Both the position numbers and the translations under genes were made by a program. 42,459 nt of DNA from a virus. Shown piece by piece: positions 1-9,427 of this stretch; positions within the stretch are counted from its first letter, which is position 1; the number at the start of each line of letters is the position of its first letter. The stretch is from positions 1 to 42,459 of IMG/VR virus record IMGVR_UViG_3300038825_000808; one strand, 5' to 3'. Below the pieces are notes generated by a model that ran no database searches, had not been told where the DNA came from, and saw only the letters and a program-made list of their open reading frames with translations.

Positions 1-136
1 CCATTAGTTGATACACTAGGTATTGTGCTGTCTACGCTTTGGTAACTGCTTGAGTTGCCTGTACCATTTGGTAATAGGTTCCCTGTGGTTATCTCTTCTG
101 CACTTACTGCCCACGCTATCAATAATAGTATTAACA
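1..136. repeat. Terminal direct repeat, left copy (circular closure)
   Basis: Bases 1-136 match 42324-42459 at 134 of 136 positions. The differences are C37 versus T42360 and C59 versus T42382. The reading frame of the secreted-protein gene is continuous when the two ends are overlapped, so the repeat most simply marks an assembly overlap of a circular or circularly permuted genome. A genuine short terminal repeat is possible but less likely, because the join falls inside a gene. Confidence 0.93.
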
Positions 137-161
137 ATAAGTAACCACATTTAGCTATCAT
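1..161 (-). CDS. Secreted acidic protein, 5' end (continues at 42459 across the circular join)
   Basis: This is the N-terminal part of the gene described at 41108-42459. The start codon is ATG at 161-159. It overlaps the stop of the upstream gene (ending at 151), whose last codons GGA GAT supply a weak ribosome site. Residues 1-21 form a clear signal peptide: a short basic start (MIAKCGY), a run of Leu/Ile, then an Ala-x-Ala-like cleavage site (AVSA) before EE. The left window edge truncates this copy. Joining base 136 to 42459 gives a continuous frame of 1377 nt, 458 aa. The start is well supported because the alternative TTG start inside the right copy (42445) would cut the signal peptide in half. 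Confidence 0.85.
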   Translation of the reverse strand, partial: MIAKCGYLLLILLLIAWAVSAEEITTGNLLPNGTGNSSSYQSVDSTIPSVSTN

Positions 162-798
162 CTCCATATAGTTGATACTCCGTTTGTATAGGTTTAAATT
201 CTGACTTGTTATCTATAGCTGCTCTTCTCTTGAGCTTCTGTACATACTTGTCATAGTCTGGTCTTTCTATGTCATACTTCTTCCACTGTGCCTCAGCCTC
301 TTCACCTATCTTGCCCTCAAATGGGCAAGGTGTACCAGCGTTCTCCATAGCAGAGAAGACTCTATCATCCTGACACAGTATAGCTATACTAGCTACACGC
401 ATGTTAAAGTCATATAATAATTTACTTAGTTTCATTCTTTCACAGTTCTCATCTACTACGTAGGTACCACCAGCTACTCCAAAACCAGTAACTTGTACAC
501 TTCCTGCTACTCCTACTATACATAGGTCCTGAGAGTAACTACTCATACTAGGTGCAATAGCAGAGCCTACTGGTATTTTTTGACTTTCTGTCGTGTTACT
601 CGTGCTATTGGTCGTGGTGTTAGTCTGACCTCCTGAGTATGAGTTCGTGGTCGTTGACGTGTAACCACCTGATATACTCGTGTTACTGCCAGAAGTATTG
701 GTCTGATTAGACGTACTATTATCTGTCGCATAAGCTATCCATCCGTATAACCAGGCACATGTTCCCAGTATAATTAAAATTATTGATAGTATCCTCAC
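151..798 (-). CDS. Secreted Ser/Thr/Asn-rich phage protein of unknown function
   Basis: The 215-aa protein begins with a hydrophobic signal or anchor (residues 1-25). A low-complexity Ser/Thr/Asn/Gly linker follows (about 27-75), with repeated NTS/TTTN-type words. The globular C-terminal domain (about 78-215) has four cysteines (in DLC, ENC, ILC and TPC contexts), suggesting disulfides outside the cytoplasm. From memory, proteins with this C-terminal pattern occur as hypotheticals in other marine phages; I know no assigned function. It lies at the end of the late operon beside holin-like genes. Its start overlaps the previous gene (795-1169) by 4 nt, and its stop overlaps the start of the secreted acidic protein. 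A role at the cell envelope, in lysis or virion release, is inference only. Confidence 0.8.
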   Translation of the reverse strand: MRILSIILIILGTCAWLYGWIAYATDNSTSNQTNTSGSNTSISGGYTSTTTNSYSGGQTNTTTNSTSNTTESQKIPVGSAIAPSMSSYSQDLCIVGVAGSVQVTGFGVAGGTYVVDENCERMKLSKLLYDFNMRVASIAILCQDDRVFSAMENAGTPCPFEGKIGEEAEAQWKKYDIERPDYDKYVQKLKRRAAIDNKSEFKPIQTEYQLYGDDS

Positions 799-1169
799 TT
801 CTTAAACATCCCTGCTGCTGGTTTAAGACCATAGATTGCACCAAAGATACCTATGAGTAACCATTGATACCATTGTGGTAAGCCATTAAAGTATTGAAAG
901 AATACATCTAGTTTTTCTTTCATCATGGCATCCCCAAAGAATACAGCATATGCTAAAACTAGTATAGGTAAAGATACTATCACAAGTACAAACTCATCTT
1001 TCCAACCATTCTGGTTGTCTGCTCGTACCTGTGCTTGGTACTCTATCTCACCTTGTGCCATCCTATACATGTGATTCCTCTGTGCCGTGGCTTCAAGGCG
1101 TTTAGTTTCTTGTCTCTGTTTAAAACAATCTACAGCTGTGGATACCACACCTGCTAATAATCCAAACAT
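795..1169 (-). CDS. Putative holin (membrane protein)
   Basis: The 124-aa protein has an N-terminal hydrophobic stretch (MFGLLAGVVSTAV), a charged helical middle rich in Gln/Glu/Arg (about 17-55), and two strong membrane segments (about 61-79 and 100-118). It ends in a basic tail (MFKK). The helix-loop-two-membrane-segment layout and size fit the 3-TM holin family related to gene-transfer-agent holins; this is recall of the family, not a search result. A strong AGGAGG site precedes the ATG at 1169. Position in a cluster of small membrane proteins after the virion genes supports a lysis role. It could instead be a membrane-anchored accessory protein. Confidence 0.6.
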   Translation of the reverse strand: MFGLLAGVVSTAVDCFKQRQETKRLEATAQRNHMYRMAQGEIEYQAQVRADNQNGWKDEFVLVIVSLPILVLAYAVFFGDAMMKEKLDVFFQYFNGLPQWYQWLLIGIFGAIYGLKPAAGMFKK

Positions 1170-1190
1170 AAAATCCTCCTGGTGTTCTGA

Positions 1191-1385
1191 TTATTTACCT
1201 AGTAACTTCTTTGCTTCAGTTACAAATTCTTTCCATTCTTCTTGTGTTACTTTGTCGTCTTCCCACATCTTAGTGAAAACATCAACAGTTTTCTTTAGTT
1301 GCTGGTATTTATTTTTGAATAAATATCCTGCTACTGTAAGAGCACCTGATAGTAACCAAGGAATATATTCTGATATTGCTTCCAT
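1191..1385 (-). CDS. Small membrane protein, possible holin partner
   Basis: The 64-aa protein has one N-terminal membrane segment (about residues 7-23, IPWLLSGALTVAGYLF) followed by a Lys-rich amphipathic helix (24-64). The upstream 2680-aa gene ends in an embedded AGGAGG and a TAATG overlap, so translation is probably coupled. One membrane segment with a charged cytoplasmic tail is common among small phage holin or antiholin proteins, but nothing here is diagnostic. Confidence 0.65.
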   Translation of the reverse strand: MEAISEYIPWLLSGALTVAGYLFKNKYQQLKKTVDVFTKMWEDDKVTQEEWKEFVTEAKKLLGK

Positions 1386-4300
1386 TAGTTTGACCTCCTT
1401 TCTTTAGGATTAAATAGTGGACCCATAATCTTATCAACTTCATCTTCTTTATCAAAGTATGGGTAAGTTTTATGCATATAGTCTGGTGTATTTTTCTTCT
1501 TGTATTCTCTTTTAATTATACTAAAATCAATGTCTGCTTCTCTAGCTAAAGCCATAGCTTTACCCATTTCTCCTGCGTCCATATAATCAAAGATATCTTT
1601 GTATACCCATTTTCTATCTCTACCTCTAGATTTAGAAGCATCTAGCATAGCAAACTTTAAAGTCTGGTACCTGGCTTCATCCATAGGTTGAAACCCTGCA
1701 AGTTTGTATATTAAATTAAGAGTTGGACTACCACTCATTTCATCTACATTAAAAGTTAATCCACCATTATATGTGTTTCTTAACTGTCCTGTAGTAGCCA
1801 TGTCATATCCTTGTTTTAAGTTTTGTACAAATCTAGGTAATGCGTAGTTTAATGCAGCATCTGTTCTACCTTCTCTAAAAGCTGCAGCAGCTTTTATTAA
1901 TCTAGCAGGATATATACCAAACAAGTTATTTGTATCTATTACAGTAAATAAGTTACCAGGTCCTGTCCTTCCTTCCATGCTAACACCACCTAAAGTAAAG
2001 AACCCACCTGCTAATACATCTTGTAGTGGAGAATCTTGTTCATACATCCATGCTTTAGGGGACACACCAAATGCCCATCTAGTAGCCATGTCTAGTTCTT
2101 GAGCTCCAGGTAAAGAGAATATACCTCCAAGTGCTGTAAATGCTCCTACTATCTTAGCTGCATTTCCATATCTTTCTGCCATAGGTACACCAGAGTAAGT
2201 AGGTACTTCTCTAAATGCATCTACAAAGAATGTAATCTCTTTTTGTACCCATGTTTTAAATTGTAAGAATGGTTTGGTAACAGGATTACTAAAAGCTAAT
2301 GGGTTATTAAATGAGTTATATGTGTGGTTTGTTTGTTCCATAAAATCTACAGCATAATCATCAATCAATCTTTTAACATCTTTGTTTGCTAGTTTACCTG
2401 TCATGTCTGTGTTGTTAGCTTTACCACGTAACCACATAAGCTGTTCATCTTGAGTTAGATATTTCTTGTAGTTACTACTGTCTATATCAAAGTTTTTAAG
2501 TTTACCTCTAAGTTTTTTAAGTATGTTCTTACCATTTTCTACTCCTACTACAAGAGTAAACATTCTAGACCTAGTATCAGAGTCTTGGAATAACCACATA
2601 GCCCAGTCATTTAATTTTCTAAAAGCTTGTCTGGTAGGTCCAGCTTTTCTTATACCACCTGCATTAAGAATATCTTGAACTGCACCATCTTGTTTAAATA
2701 TTTCTAGGTTAGCTTTCTTAAATGCATCATAGTACTTGCTAGTTTTCTCATTTATTCTAGCAGCATGTTTCATAGCTTTCATAAGAATAGTACCACTGTT
2801 ACTATCAAAAGCTAATCTTGGTAACACGTTAAGTCCAACAATAGTATACTGTAGTAAAGCTGTAGCTACATTAGCACCTAAAGCTACAAAAGAAGATGTT
2901 CTTTGTATCATGTTACTTAAGGTTCTAAGGTTACCACTACCCTGGTATATGCCCATACGTTCTAGACCTTGAGCAATAGCAGGAACTTTGTAAGCATAAT
3001 CTAACAAGTTGTTAATTACACTATCCATTGTCTGTTCTGTAGGACCTTTTTTACCTATTAACATATTATGGTAATCAGTCATGTAATTGTACAAATCTCT
3101 TTGTATGTCTTTTTTTAGATTTACTTGTATTTCTTTAATACTTGCAGTTAAAGGTAATACATGAGCTGCTTTACTAGTGTTATACCAATAACTAGCCAAC
3201 AGTTCTTCTAAAGTTTTGTAAGGAGTTAATTGGTTAACTCCATCTCCTCTATGTTTAGCAGCTCTTGCTAGGAAATCAACTATGTTGTCTCCTGCTGTAA
3301 GTTTTTCTTTACCAAACAAATACTTTTGTACATCTCCTAGTGCATATTTATAACTTTTATCTACAGCTTTAGCCATTTCTTCTGTAGTTATTTCACTTAA
3401 GTTTCTACCTGTAGGTACAATATGAATATACCAATCATTAGGATTCTCTAAGTATTGTTTATTATTAGAATCTTTTAAAAATCTTCGTAGTTCTTTTTGT
3501 ACTGCTTCTTTATTAGCAGTATTAGCTGTTCCAATATTAACATGTCTGCTACCTTTTTGTAATATAACTTTAAAATTACCATCAGCTATTCTAGGAAAAT
3601 ACCCTACTAAGTGCCCTATTCTTTTAGGTAAATCTTCAGGGGCTATTTTTGCTCCCTTTTCAAGCTTATGCATTAAATCATTTGTAAGCAAATCATTATA
3701 ACGTGTAGTTCTTATATTATCTATGCTCTTGTAAAAACTTCTAGCAACCTCTCTTGATTCTGCACTAGATAATCTGTTAGCTAATTCTGTAGTTAATATT
3801 TGTTCTTCTTTGTATTTAATTATTTGTAACTGAGCATCTAATGCTCTTTCTACTTCTGCATCAGTTAAACCTCTTTTTCTCATAGACTCTTCTATACTAG
3901 TTAATTTATACCTACTACCATTCTTACCTGAACGACTATTTTCTAGTACATAGTCTATGTCTCTAAGTGTGTTTAAAATATGTTCTTCTTCTGTTGCCCA
4001 CTTTTTATTAGGAAATGCCTCTTGCCATGCAGTAATTGATTTATTTATTTCTGATGTAGACATCCAATCTGAGAACTCTTTAGGTATAACAGATACTCTG
4101 TTTACATAATCTCTAGCTGTATCTATTAAGTCTATAAATCTAATATCTCCTAAAACTTGATAAGCTTTTTTAAATATTTTAGCTGGGTCTCCATAAAAAT
4201 GTTTTTTAATAAAAGGAATATTAATAGGGTCAGCAGGTTGAGGTGAAAGATTAGTTCCAGCAGGTCCATCTTTACTACCAGCAGCTCTTCCTACTTCGTC

Positions 4301-7300
4301 TATAGGACTAGTGCTTCCAGCTTCTTGAGCACCTGCCTCAACATAATCATCTCCTAATTTAATTCTAGGATTAGGATAATCAAACATAAAGTTTAAGTGA
4401 TGAACTCTCATGTTAGTAAGAATAGGCTCATTAGCAATAGTATCTAATATATAATGTTTAGCTAGATTATCTCCGTTAGCATACCTGTTTAACCAATACA
4501 GTTTGTCTATAGCTTGTCCTCTTAACATGTGTCTGTCTACAAAAGATTCCCACACGTGAGGATTATCTGACATAAGTTGCCACCAAGATTTATATACTCC
4601 TGCAGTTTCTAGACGTTTACTCCTAGCATCTTTAAATCCACCTGCTTCTATTTGTGCAAGTCTTTCTTTAAATTTAAGTCCAGCTTGTCCTGGAGTTTGC
4701 TGTCCCATTAAAGGTAGTTGAGCTACTTCCCTAGTTCCAATTCTAGCTCCTTCTGCATTCTTTACAAGCTCAGTACCAGGTCTAAACCCCATACCTACAT
4801 CCCAGTTTTCTAGTAACTCAGAATTGTCTGTTATCCAGTCAAGCATTTTTGTTCTAACAAAATCTCTTTGTACTCGGTTTGTTTGAATAGTTTTCATTAC
4901 AGATTCAAAGTCATCTCCAAATTCTGTAGTCATTGTTTTTTTATTTTGAAAATAGTCACTAACTACATCTCTCCATTCTGCTGCATCTTGAGTTCTCATT
5001 GCTTTTTCTAAGTTAGTACCACCTTGAGTAGTGTCAGATACTATGTAGTTATTTAACATTCCATATTCTTTAGTTATAAAAGCTCTGGCAGATTTAATAT
5101 ATTCATCTTTGAAAGAATCTTCTATTTGTTTTACAAACAATTCTACGTCTGAATCTTTTATTAAACCAGAATCTACTTTAAGAAAATCAGCTATAGCATT
5201 TAACTCATCTAGTTTCATCATACCACTATTAACATAGCCATTGTCTTTTAATGTTTTAACTATCTGGTAGGCTTCTTCTATTAGTGCATTTTGTTCTGCA
5301 GTATCCTTTCCTACAATATTATCTAAGTTCTCAGCATAAGCTTTCAGTAACTTTTTCATTTCTAGTATGTCAGTAGGATTGTAAGCAGACACTCCTAGTT
5401 TGTTAGCTTCACCTGCTTTCTCTACGTCTATTAATAATTCATCTAGTTTACGTCTAGCTATGTTAGGATAATCAACATCTCTAGGAAGTTTTAGAGGATT
5501 AATACCTCGTTTTTCTAAAGCTACTTCAACAATCTCTATTAAATCTCTTGATTGTAAGTTACCAACTTTGTAAGTTTCTATAGCATTTTGTATGGTATCA
5601 GCTAGTTGGTTTACAAAGTTATGAGTTAGAGGTATGTTGTTTACTTTAAAGTCATTACTAGCTTTTGTCCAGGTTTCTGCATCTACAGTATCATCTAGTA
5701 ACTTACCTATTCTAGTTTCAATATAATCTAAGTTGTCTATTTCTTTACCACCAGTAGACCTCTTAAGTCGTTTACCTCCAGATATATTTTCTATAGCAGG
5801 TCCTACATCTAGTCCTGCAGCCTGAGCTGCAGTTCCTGTAGGATTAACCTTCTTAAGTTTACTTGCATTTCTATCAATTAAGTATTTAATGTAATCTGTT
5901 ACAGAAGTTCTAGCATCTAACAATACATATTTAGTAGCTCCTGGGGTTGAAAGTACCTGTTTGTCACTTAACTCTTTTATAACAAGCAGTCCATCTTTAC
6001 CATATTGTATACCCTCTTTTGTTATACGTGCTTTAGGTACAAGTTGTTTTACTTTAGGTAGTAAATAGTCTGTTGCTTCTTGTAAACTTACAAAAGGTAC
6101 TGAGTTATACTGTACATTTAACATATACTCTAACTGGTCTGCAGCTGCGTGTGCATTAGAAGATAACTTCATAGGAGTAATTCTTCCAGCCAGAGGAGTT
6201 CCAGCTAACCTTACTGCACCTTTTACTGGTTTATTTAATACTGTTCTTTGTACAGGTTCTTTAGTTACAGAAACAGTAAAATCATCTAAGTCAAAACTCA
6301 TTTGTCCATCATTTATATCTTTGATTAAATCATCATAGAAACTTGAGATTCTAGCTAAACTATCTGGTTCACTATCAAGTATTTCCTTAGACACTGTAGG
6401 GTCAATTACTTCTCCTGTATCTATACCCTCATCTGCTTGACGTGCAAGTATTGCATCTGCTTCTTCTTTAATTACATCAGAACCTACTTCAGGAGTTGTA
6501 TCATAGTAAGCATCTGGTGAGTAGTTTTTCTCATACATTTTAATGTATCTGTCTGACTCTCTAAGTGCTTTATATTCAGATGTGTATATTTGTTCTTTTA
6601 ATTCTACTGCTGCTTTAGCTAATTGTGTATCTGTCATCTTAGGATTATTCTTTTTTAAGTATGCAATAATATTGTTGTCTGTAAACGTAGCTTTAAAGTT
6701 ATCTATTTTTTGTTGTTGTATCTTAAGATGTTCTGCAAACTCAGCATTTACATCTAGTTCCATTTTTCTAGACGGAGGAATCTTTGTAATTTTCTTTCCT
6801 CCAGTTAATAAATATTCTAACTTTAATTGTTGTGCTGTTTTTGTTGGTTGAGGTTTAGGTAACTCTAATGTATTAATTAACTTAGTAACTAAATTATTAT
6901 AATTTCTAACAGGTATAATTTCTTTTAAATCTAAAACACGTCTAGCTACTACAGGATTCATTCTAGATAATACAGTTTCATTAGCTAATGATACAGCAGT
7001 TTCTAAACTTCTTATTACAGTAACAGGTATTTCTTCCATACTTGTTTCTATTACTGGTTTTACATTTCTAAACTTAGGTAACTTTAGTAATCTAGTTAAG
7101 GTTTCAGCTTGATTAACTGTGCCTGGTTTAGCAAAACTATCTTTAAGGTTAGCTCTATTTTTGGTTACTAAAGTTTTTAAATCTTTTACTAATGTAGGAT
7201 TTTCTTGTATCCATTTGGACCACAGTTTATCATATTCTTTTTGTAAGTTTAGTTTTTTATTCTTAGGAGGTTTACCTTTACCTTCTTTTATACTCTTGTA

Positions 7301-9427
7301 TCCTTTAATATCTACTTGATATACTTCTTCAATACTTCTACCATCTTTAAATTTTGCGTTCAAAGCAGAAAATTGTTTACTAAATTTAGTTCCTCTAGTG
7401 CTTACTTCTAAAACTGTAGCTTTAGTTTGTTTACTTAAAATCTTAGCTACCTGTTCTTCAGCTTGTTCTATAACCTTAGCACTTCTATTATCTATTTTAT
7501 TTATTAGTTTTTTTACAGTAGATAATCCATTAACTAAATCTATACTAACTGTTCTTAAACTACTTTTACCTGGCAATGGTTCTATAGTTGTTTCTCCAGC
7601 CTTTGTAACTCTAGTTCCCCCACCAGCAATTGTTATATCATATGATTCTTTAACACCACGAGAATTCATGCGCTCTACTTGTCTAGTCATGCTTACATCT
7701 AGTATTGTACTAGCTTCTTGTAAATCTTTTAGAGTTTCATATGTTCTGGTGTTAACACGCACACTTGATTGACGCATCTCTTGTTCTAAGAAGTTATAGT
7801 AACTACCAGGTTTATCAGATGCTTTTGGTGCAGAATAGAATTGTTTAATATAAGGTATAGCTGGTCTGTCTATACTAGCTGCTTGATTTATATTTAATTG
7901 ATTTCTAGGTCCGTATATTCTACTACCTAAAGGAGTTCTTACTTTAAATTTTCTTGGTTTAGTTAATTTAATTTTTTTAACATCTTCAGATATATACTTA
8001 GGATTAAAATCAAAATAAGGATTACCTAATACAACTTCATCTCCACCTAAATCTAGCTTTAGTTGTTCTCCTTTCTTTGCAACAGCTTCACCTGCTACAG
8101 CTACTTGAGCTATTTCTTTGTCACTAAATGTAGATTCTTCTTTAGCTAACTCTTGTACTTTTTTGTTTCTTCTTAATTTAGATTTAAAGTTTCTAGCTAA
8201 CTTACCTATCTTTTCTTCTATGTTAATATCAGTAATTTTTTTAATACCTTCTATAGTTTCTCTAGCTTTAGTTTCTAAATCTTTAGTCTTATCTGGTTTT
8301 ATAAATTGTTCAACCTCTTGGGCAACTTTAAGGTTTTCTTCAAATCTTTCTACTGTTTCTAGTGCTCCGTCTTTTAAAACTTTATGTCCTTTTTTGTTTA
8401 CAGCATCATAAAAGATTTTACCTTCTAGTTCTTTAGGAGTTAATCTCATTATAGCTTCTATGAATCCATCTGTATTTTTATTAGCAGAATCTAAAGACTG
8501 ATTATACTTTAGTATTACACTTTTTAGTTTATCCATTTGCTTTTGAGCAAATTCTATTTCTTTAGGACCTACTCCTTCAGGTATAGTAGGTTCATCTAAT
8601 ATGGTATCTTCAGCTGTCTTAGCTGCTGTAGACACATCATAGTCATCCTTACTTACATCATCTAGTTTTGCTGTCTTTGGGTTAGCGTCACTACCTTTAG
8701 TTCTATTTTTATTCTTATATCTACCTGCTACTCTAGACACCCCTGCAGCTAATCCTTCTCCAACAGCTGTATACAGTAAAGCATCTTGATAGCCTGATAG
8801 CCCACCTAATTCAGCATCAGCTAAGTTCCACAATCCTGCTTCCATAGCTACTCTGATACCATGGTCTAGTTTATTTTTGTTAGCTAGTATTTTTCTTAGA
8901 GCAGGAGCTCCTTGCATAGTATCATTAACCATATTAAAAGGTCCTTTAGAATTTAAGTTGAATGGTTTAGACTTACCAACAGTTACTCCAGATGCTCCAG
9001 ATATTCTAGGGACTATCTTACCTCCTTTACCTACCATGTAAGCATCATCAGCAAAACCAAGTCTACCTACTAAACTTCCAGCAGTACCTGCAGATACTCT
9101 GTTCATGGTAACCAAAGGTATTAAAGCCCCTACAAGATAACTCAACCCATCTAAAGAAGCATACGTTGCAGGTTTCTCTCCTGCATGGTGCATGCTTAAT
9201 CCTGACAGAAATGATTGTCCTAGATTATTACCTACTACTGCATTAGTCTCATCAAAGTTAATAGGCTTATAGTTAGCAGATATAAAGTAATCAACAGGAT
9301 TAAATCCAGGAGCTACATTTATATAGTCTTTGGTTGTAAATGTTCTCTTGTCTTCTGGAGCCAAAAACTCATCTATATCAAATAACTTTTCTTCTTCTTC
9401 TACAACTTCTACTTTAGGGTCAGCCAT
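1385..9427 (-). CDS. Giant virion protein, putative DNA-ejection/internal core protein (2680 aa)
   Basis: At 8.0 kb this is 19% of the genome. It is the last of four genes whose order and rising size resemble T7 gp13-14-15-16, so I infer an internal core or ejection protein; T7 gp16 is about 1318 aa, half this size. The N-terminus is acidic. A hydrophobic Gly/Ala-rich region lies at about 90-240. A segment at about 664-785 has the pattern FSALNAKFKDGRSIEEVYQ, then GKGKPP and a Trp-rich part, resembling a small stand-alone phage protein I recall seeing elsewhere. The middle is long, charged and helical. The C-terminal third has amphipathic and hydrophobic helices (about 2200-2450) including TKPFLQFKTWVQKEITFF, typical of large polyvalent phage proteins. 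I saw no lytic transglycosylase or peptidase motif. Start ATG 9427 follows AGGAGT and overlaps the previous stop (TAATG). Confidence 0.85.
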   Translation of the reverse strand: MADPKVEVVEEEEKLFDIDEFLAPEDKRTFTTKDYINVAPGFNPVDYFISANYKPINFDETNAVVGNNLGQSFLSGLSMHHAGEKPATYASLDGLSYLVGALIPLVTMNRVSAGTAGSLVGRLGFADDAYMVGKGGKIVPRISGASGVTVGKSKPFNLNSKGPFNMVNDTMQGAPALRKILANKNKLDHGIRVAMEAGLWNLADAELGGLSGYQDALLYTAVGEGLAAGVSRVAGRYKNKNRTKGSDANPKTAKLDDVSKDDYDVSTAAKTAEDTILDEPTIPEGVGPKEIEFAQKQMDKLKSVILKYNQSLDSANKNTDGFIEAIMRLTPKELEGKIFYDAVNKKGHKVLKDGALETVERFEENLKVAQEVEQFIKPDKTKDLETKARETIEGIKKITDINIEEKIGKLARNFKSKLRRNKKVQELAKEESTFSDKEIAQVAVAGEAVAKKGEQLKLDLGGDEVVLGNPYFDFNPKYISEDVKKIKLTKPRKFKVRTPLGSRIYGPRNQLNINQAASIDRPAIPYIKQFYSAPKASDKPGSYYNFLEQEMRQSSVRVNTRTYETLKDLQEASTILDVSMTRQVERMNSRGVKESYDITIAGGGTRVTKAGETTIEPLPGKSSLRTVSIDLVNGLSTVKKLINKIDNRSAKVIEQAEEQVAKILSKQTKATVLEVSTRGTKFSKQFSALNAKFKDGRSIEEVYQVDIKGYKSIKEGKGKPPKNKKLNLQKEYDKLWSKWIQENPTLVKDLKTLVTKNRANLKDSFAKPGTVNQAETLTRLLKLPKFRNVKPVIETSMEEIPVTVIRSLETAVSLANETVLSRMNPVVARRVLDLKEIIPVRNYNNLVTKLINTLELPKPQPTKTAQQLKLEYLLTGGKKITKIPPSRKMELDVNAEFAEHLKIQQQKIDNFKATFTDNNIIAYLKKNNPKMTDTQLAKAAVELKEQIYTSEYKALRESDRYIKMYEKNYSPDAYYDTTPEVGSDVIKEEADAILARQADEGIDTGEVIDPTVSKEILDSEPDSLARISSFYDDLIKDINDGQMSFDLDDFTVSVTKEPVQRTVLNKPVKGAVRLAGTPLAGRITPMKLSSNAHAAADQLEYMLNVQYNSVPFVSLQEATDYLLPKVKQLVPKARITKEGIQYGKDGLLVIKELSDKQVLSTPGATKYVLLDARTSVTDYIKYLIDRNASKLKKVNPTGTAAQAAGLDVGPAIENISGGKRLKRSTGGKEIDNLDYIETRIGKLLDDTVDAETWTKASNDFKVNNIPLTHNFVNQLADTIQNAIETYKVGNLQSRDLIEIVEVALEKRGINPLKLPRDVDYPNIARRKLDELLIDVEKAGEANKLGVSAYNPTDILEMKKLLKAYAENLDNIVGKDTAEQNALIEEAYQIVKTLKDNGYVNSGMMKLDELNAIADFLKVDSGLIKDSDVELFVKQIEDSFKDEYIKSARAFITKEYGMLNNYIVSDTTQGGTNLEKAMRTQDAAEWRDVVSDYFQNKKTMTTEFGDDFESVMKTIQTNRVQRDFVRTKMLDWITDNSELLENWDVGMGFRPGTELVKNAEGARIGTREVAQLPLMGQQTPGQAGLKFKERLAQIEAGGFKDARSKRLETAGVYKSWWQLMSDNPHVWESFVDRHMLRGQAIDKLYWLNRYANGDNLAKHYILDTIANEPILTNMRVHHLNFMFDYPNPRIKLGDDYVEAGAQEAGSTSPIDEVGRAAGSKDGPAGTNLSPQPADPINIPFIKKHFYGDPAKIFKKAYQVLGDIRFIDLIDTARDYVNRVSVIPKEFSDWMSTSEINKSITAWQEAFPNKKWATEEEHILNTLRDIDYVLENSRSGKNGSRYKLTSIEESMRKRGLTDAEVERALDAQLQIIKYKEEQILTTELANRLSSAESREVARSFYKSIDNIRTTRYNDLLTNDLMHKLEKGAKIAPEDLPKRIGHLVGYFPRIADGNFKVILQKGSRHVNIGTANTANKEAVQKELRRFLKDSNNKQYLENPNDWYIHIVPTGRNLSEITTEEMAKAVDKSYKYALGDVQKYLFGKEKLTAGDNIVDFLARAAKHRGDGVNQLTPYKTLEELLASYWYNTSKAAHVLPLTASIKEIQVNLKKDIQRDLYNYMTDYHNMLIGKKGPTEQTMDSVINNLLDYAYKVPAIAQGLERMGIYQGSGNLRTLSNMIQRTSSFVALGANVATALLQYTIVGLNVLPRLAFDSNSGTILMKAMKHAARINEKTSKYYDAFKKANLEIFKQDGAVQDILNAGGIRKAGPTRQAFRKLNDWAMWLFQDSDTRSRMFTLVVGVENGKNILKKLRGKLKNFDIDSSNYKKYLTQDEQLMWLRGKANNTDMTGKLANKDVKRLIDDYAVDFMEQTNHTYNSFNNPLAFSNPVTKPFLQFKTWVQKEITFFVDAFREVPTYSGVPMAERYGNAAKIVGAFTALGGIFSLPGAQELDMATRWAFGVSPKAWMYEQDSPLQDVLAGGFFTLGGVSMEGRTGPGNLFTVIDTNNLFGIYPARLIKAAAAFREGRTDAALNYALPRFVQNLKQGYDMATTGQLRNTYNGGLTFNVDEMSGSPTLNLIYKLAGFQPMDEARYQTLKFAMLDASKSRGRDRKWVYKDIFDYMDAGEMGKAMALAREADIDFSIIKREYKKKNTPDYMHKTYPYFDKEDEVDKIMGPLFNPKERRSN

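Noticed and set aside
2736-2972. Open frames on the + strand opposite the giant virion gene (also near 6543, 7119, 7398 and 8118)
   Set aside because: They mirror the coding strand, have hydrophobic low-complexity products, no ribosome sites, and oppose the transcription unit.
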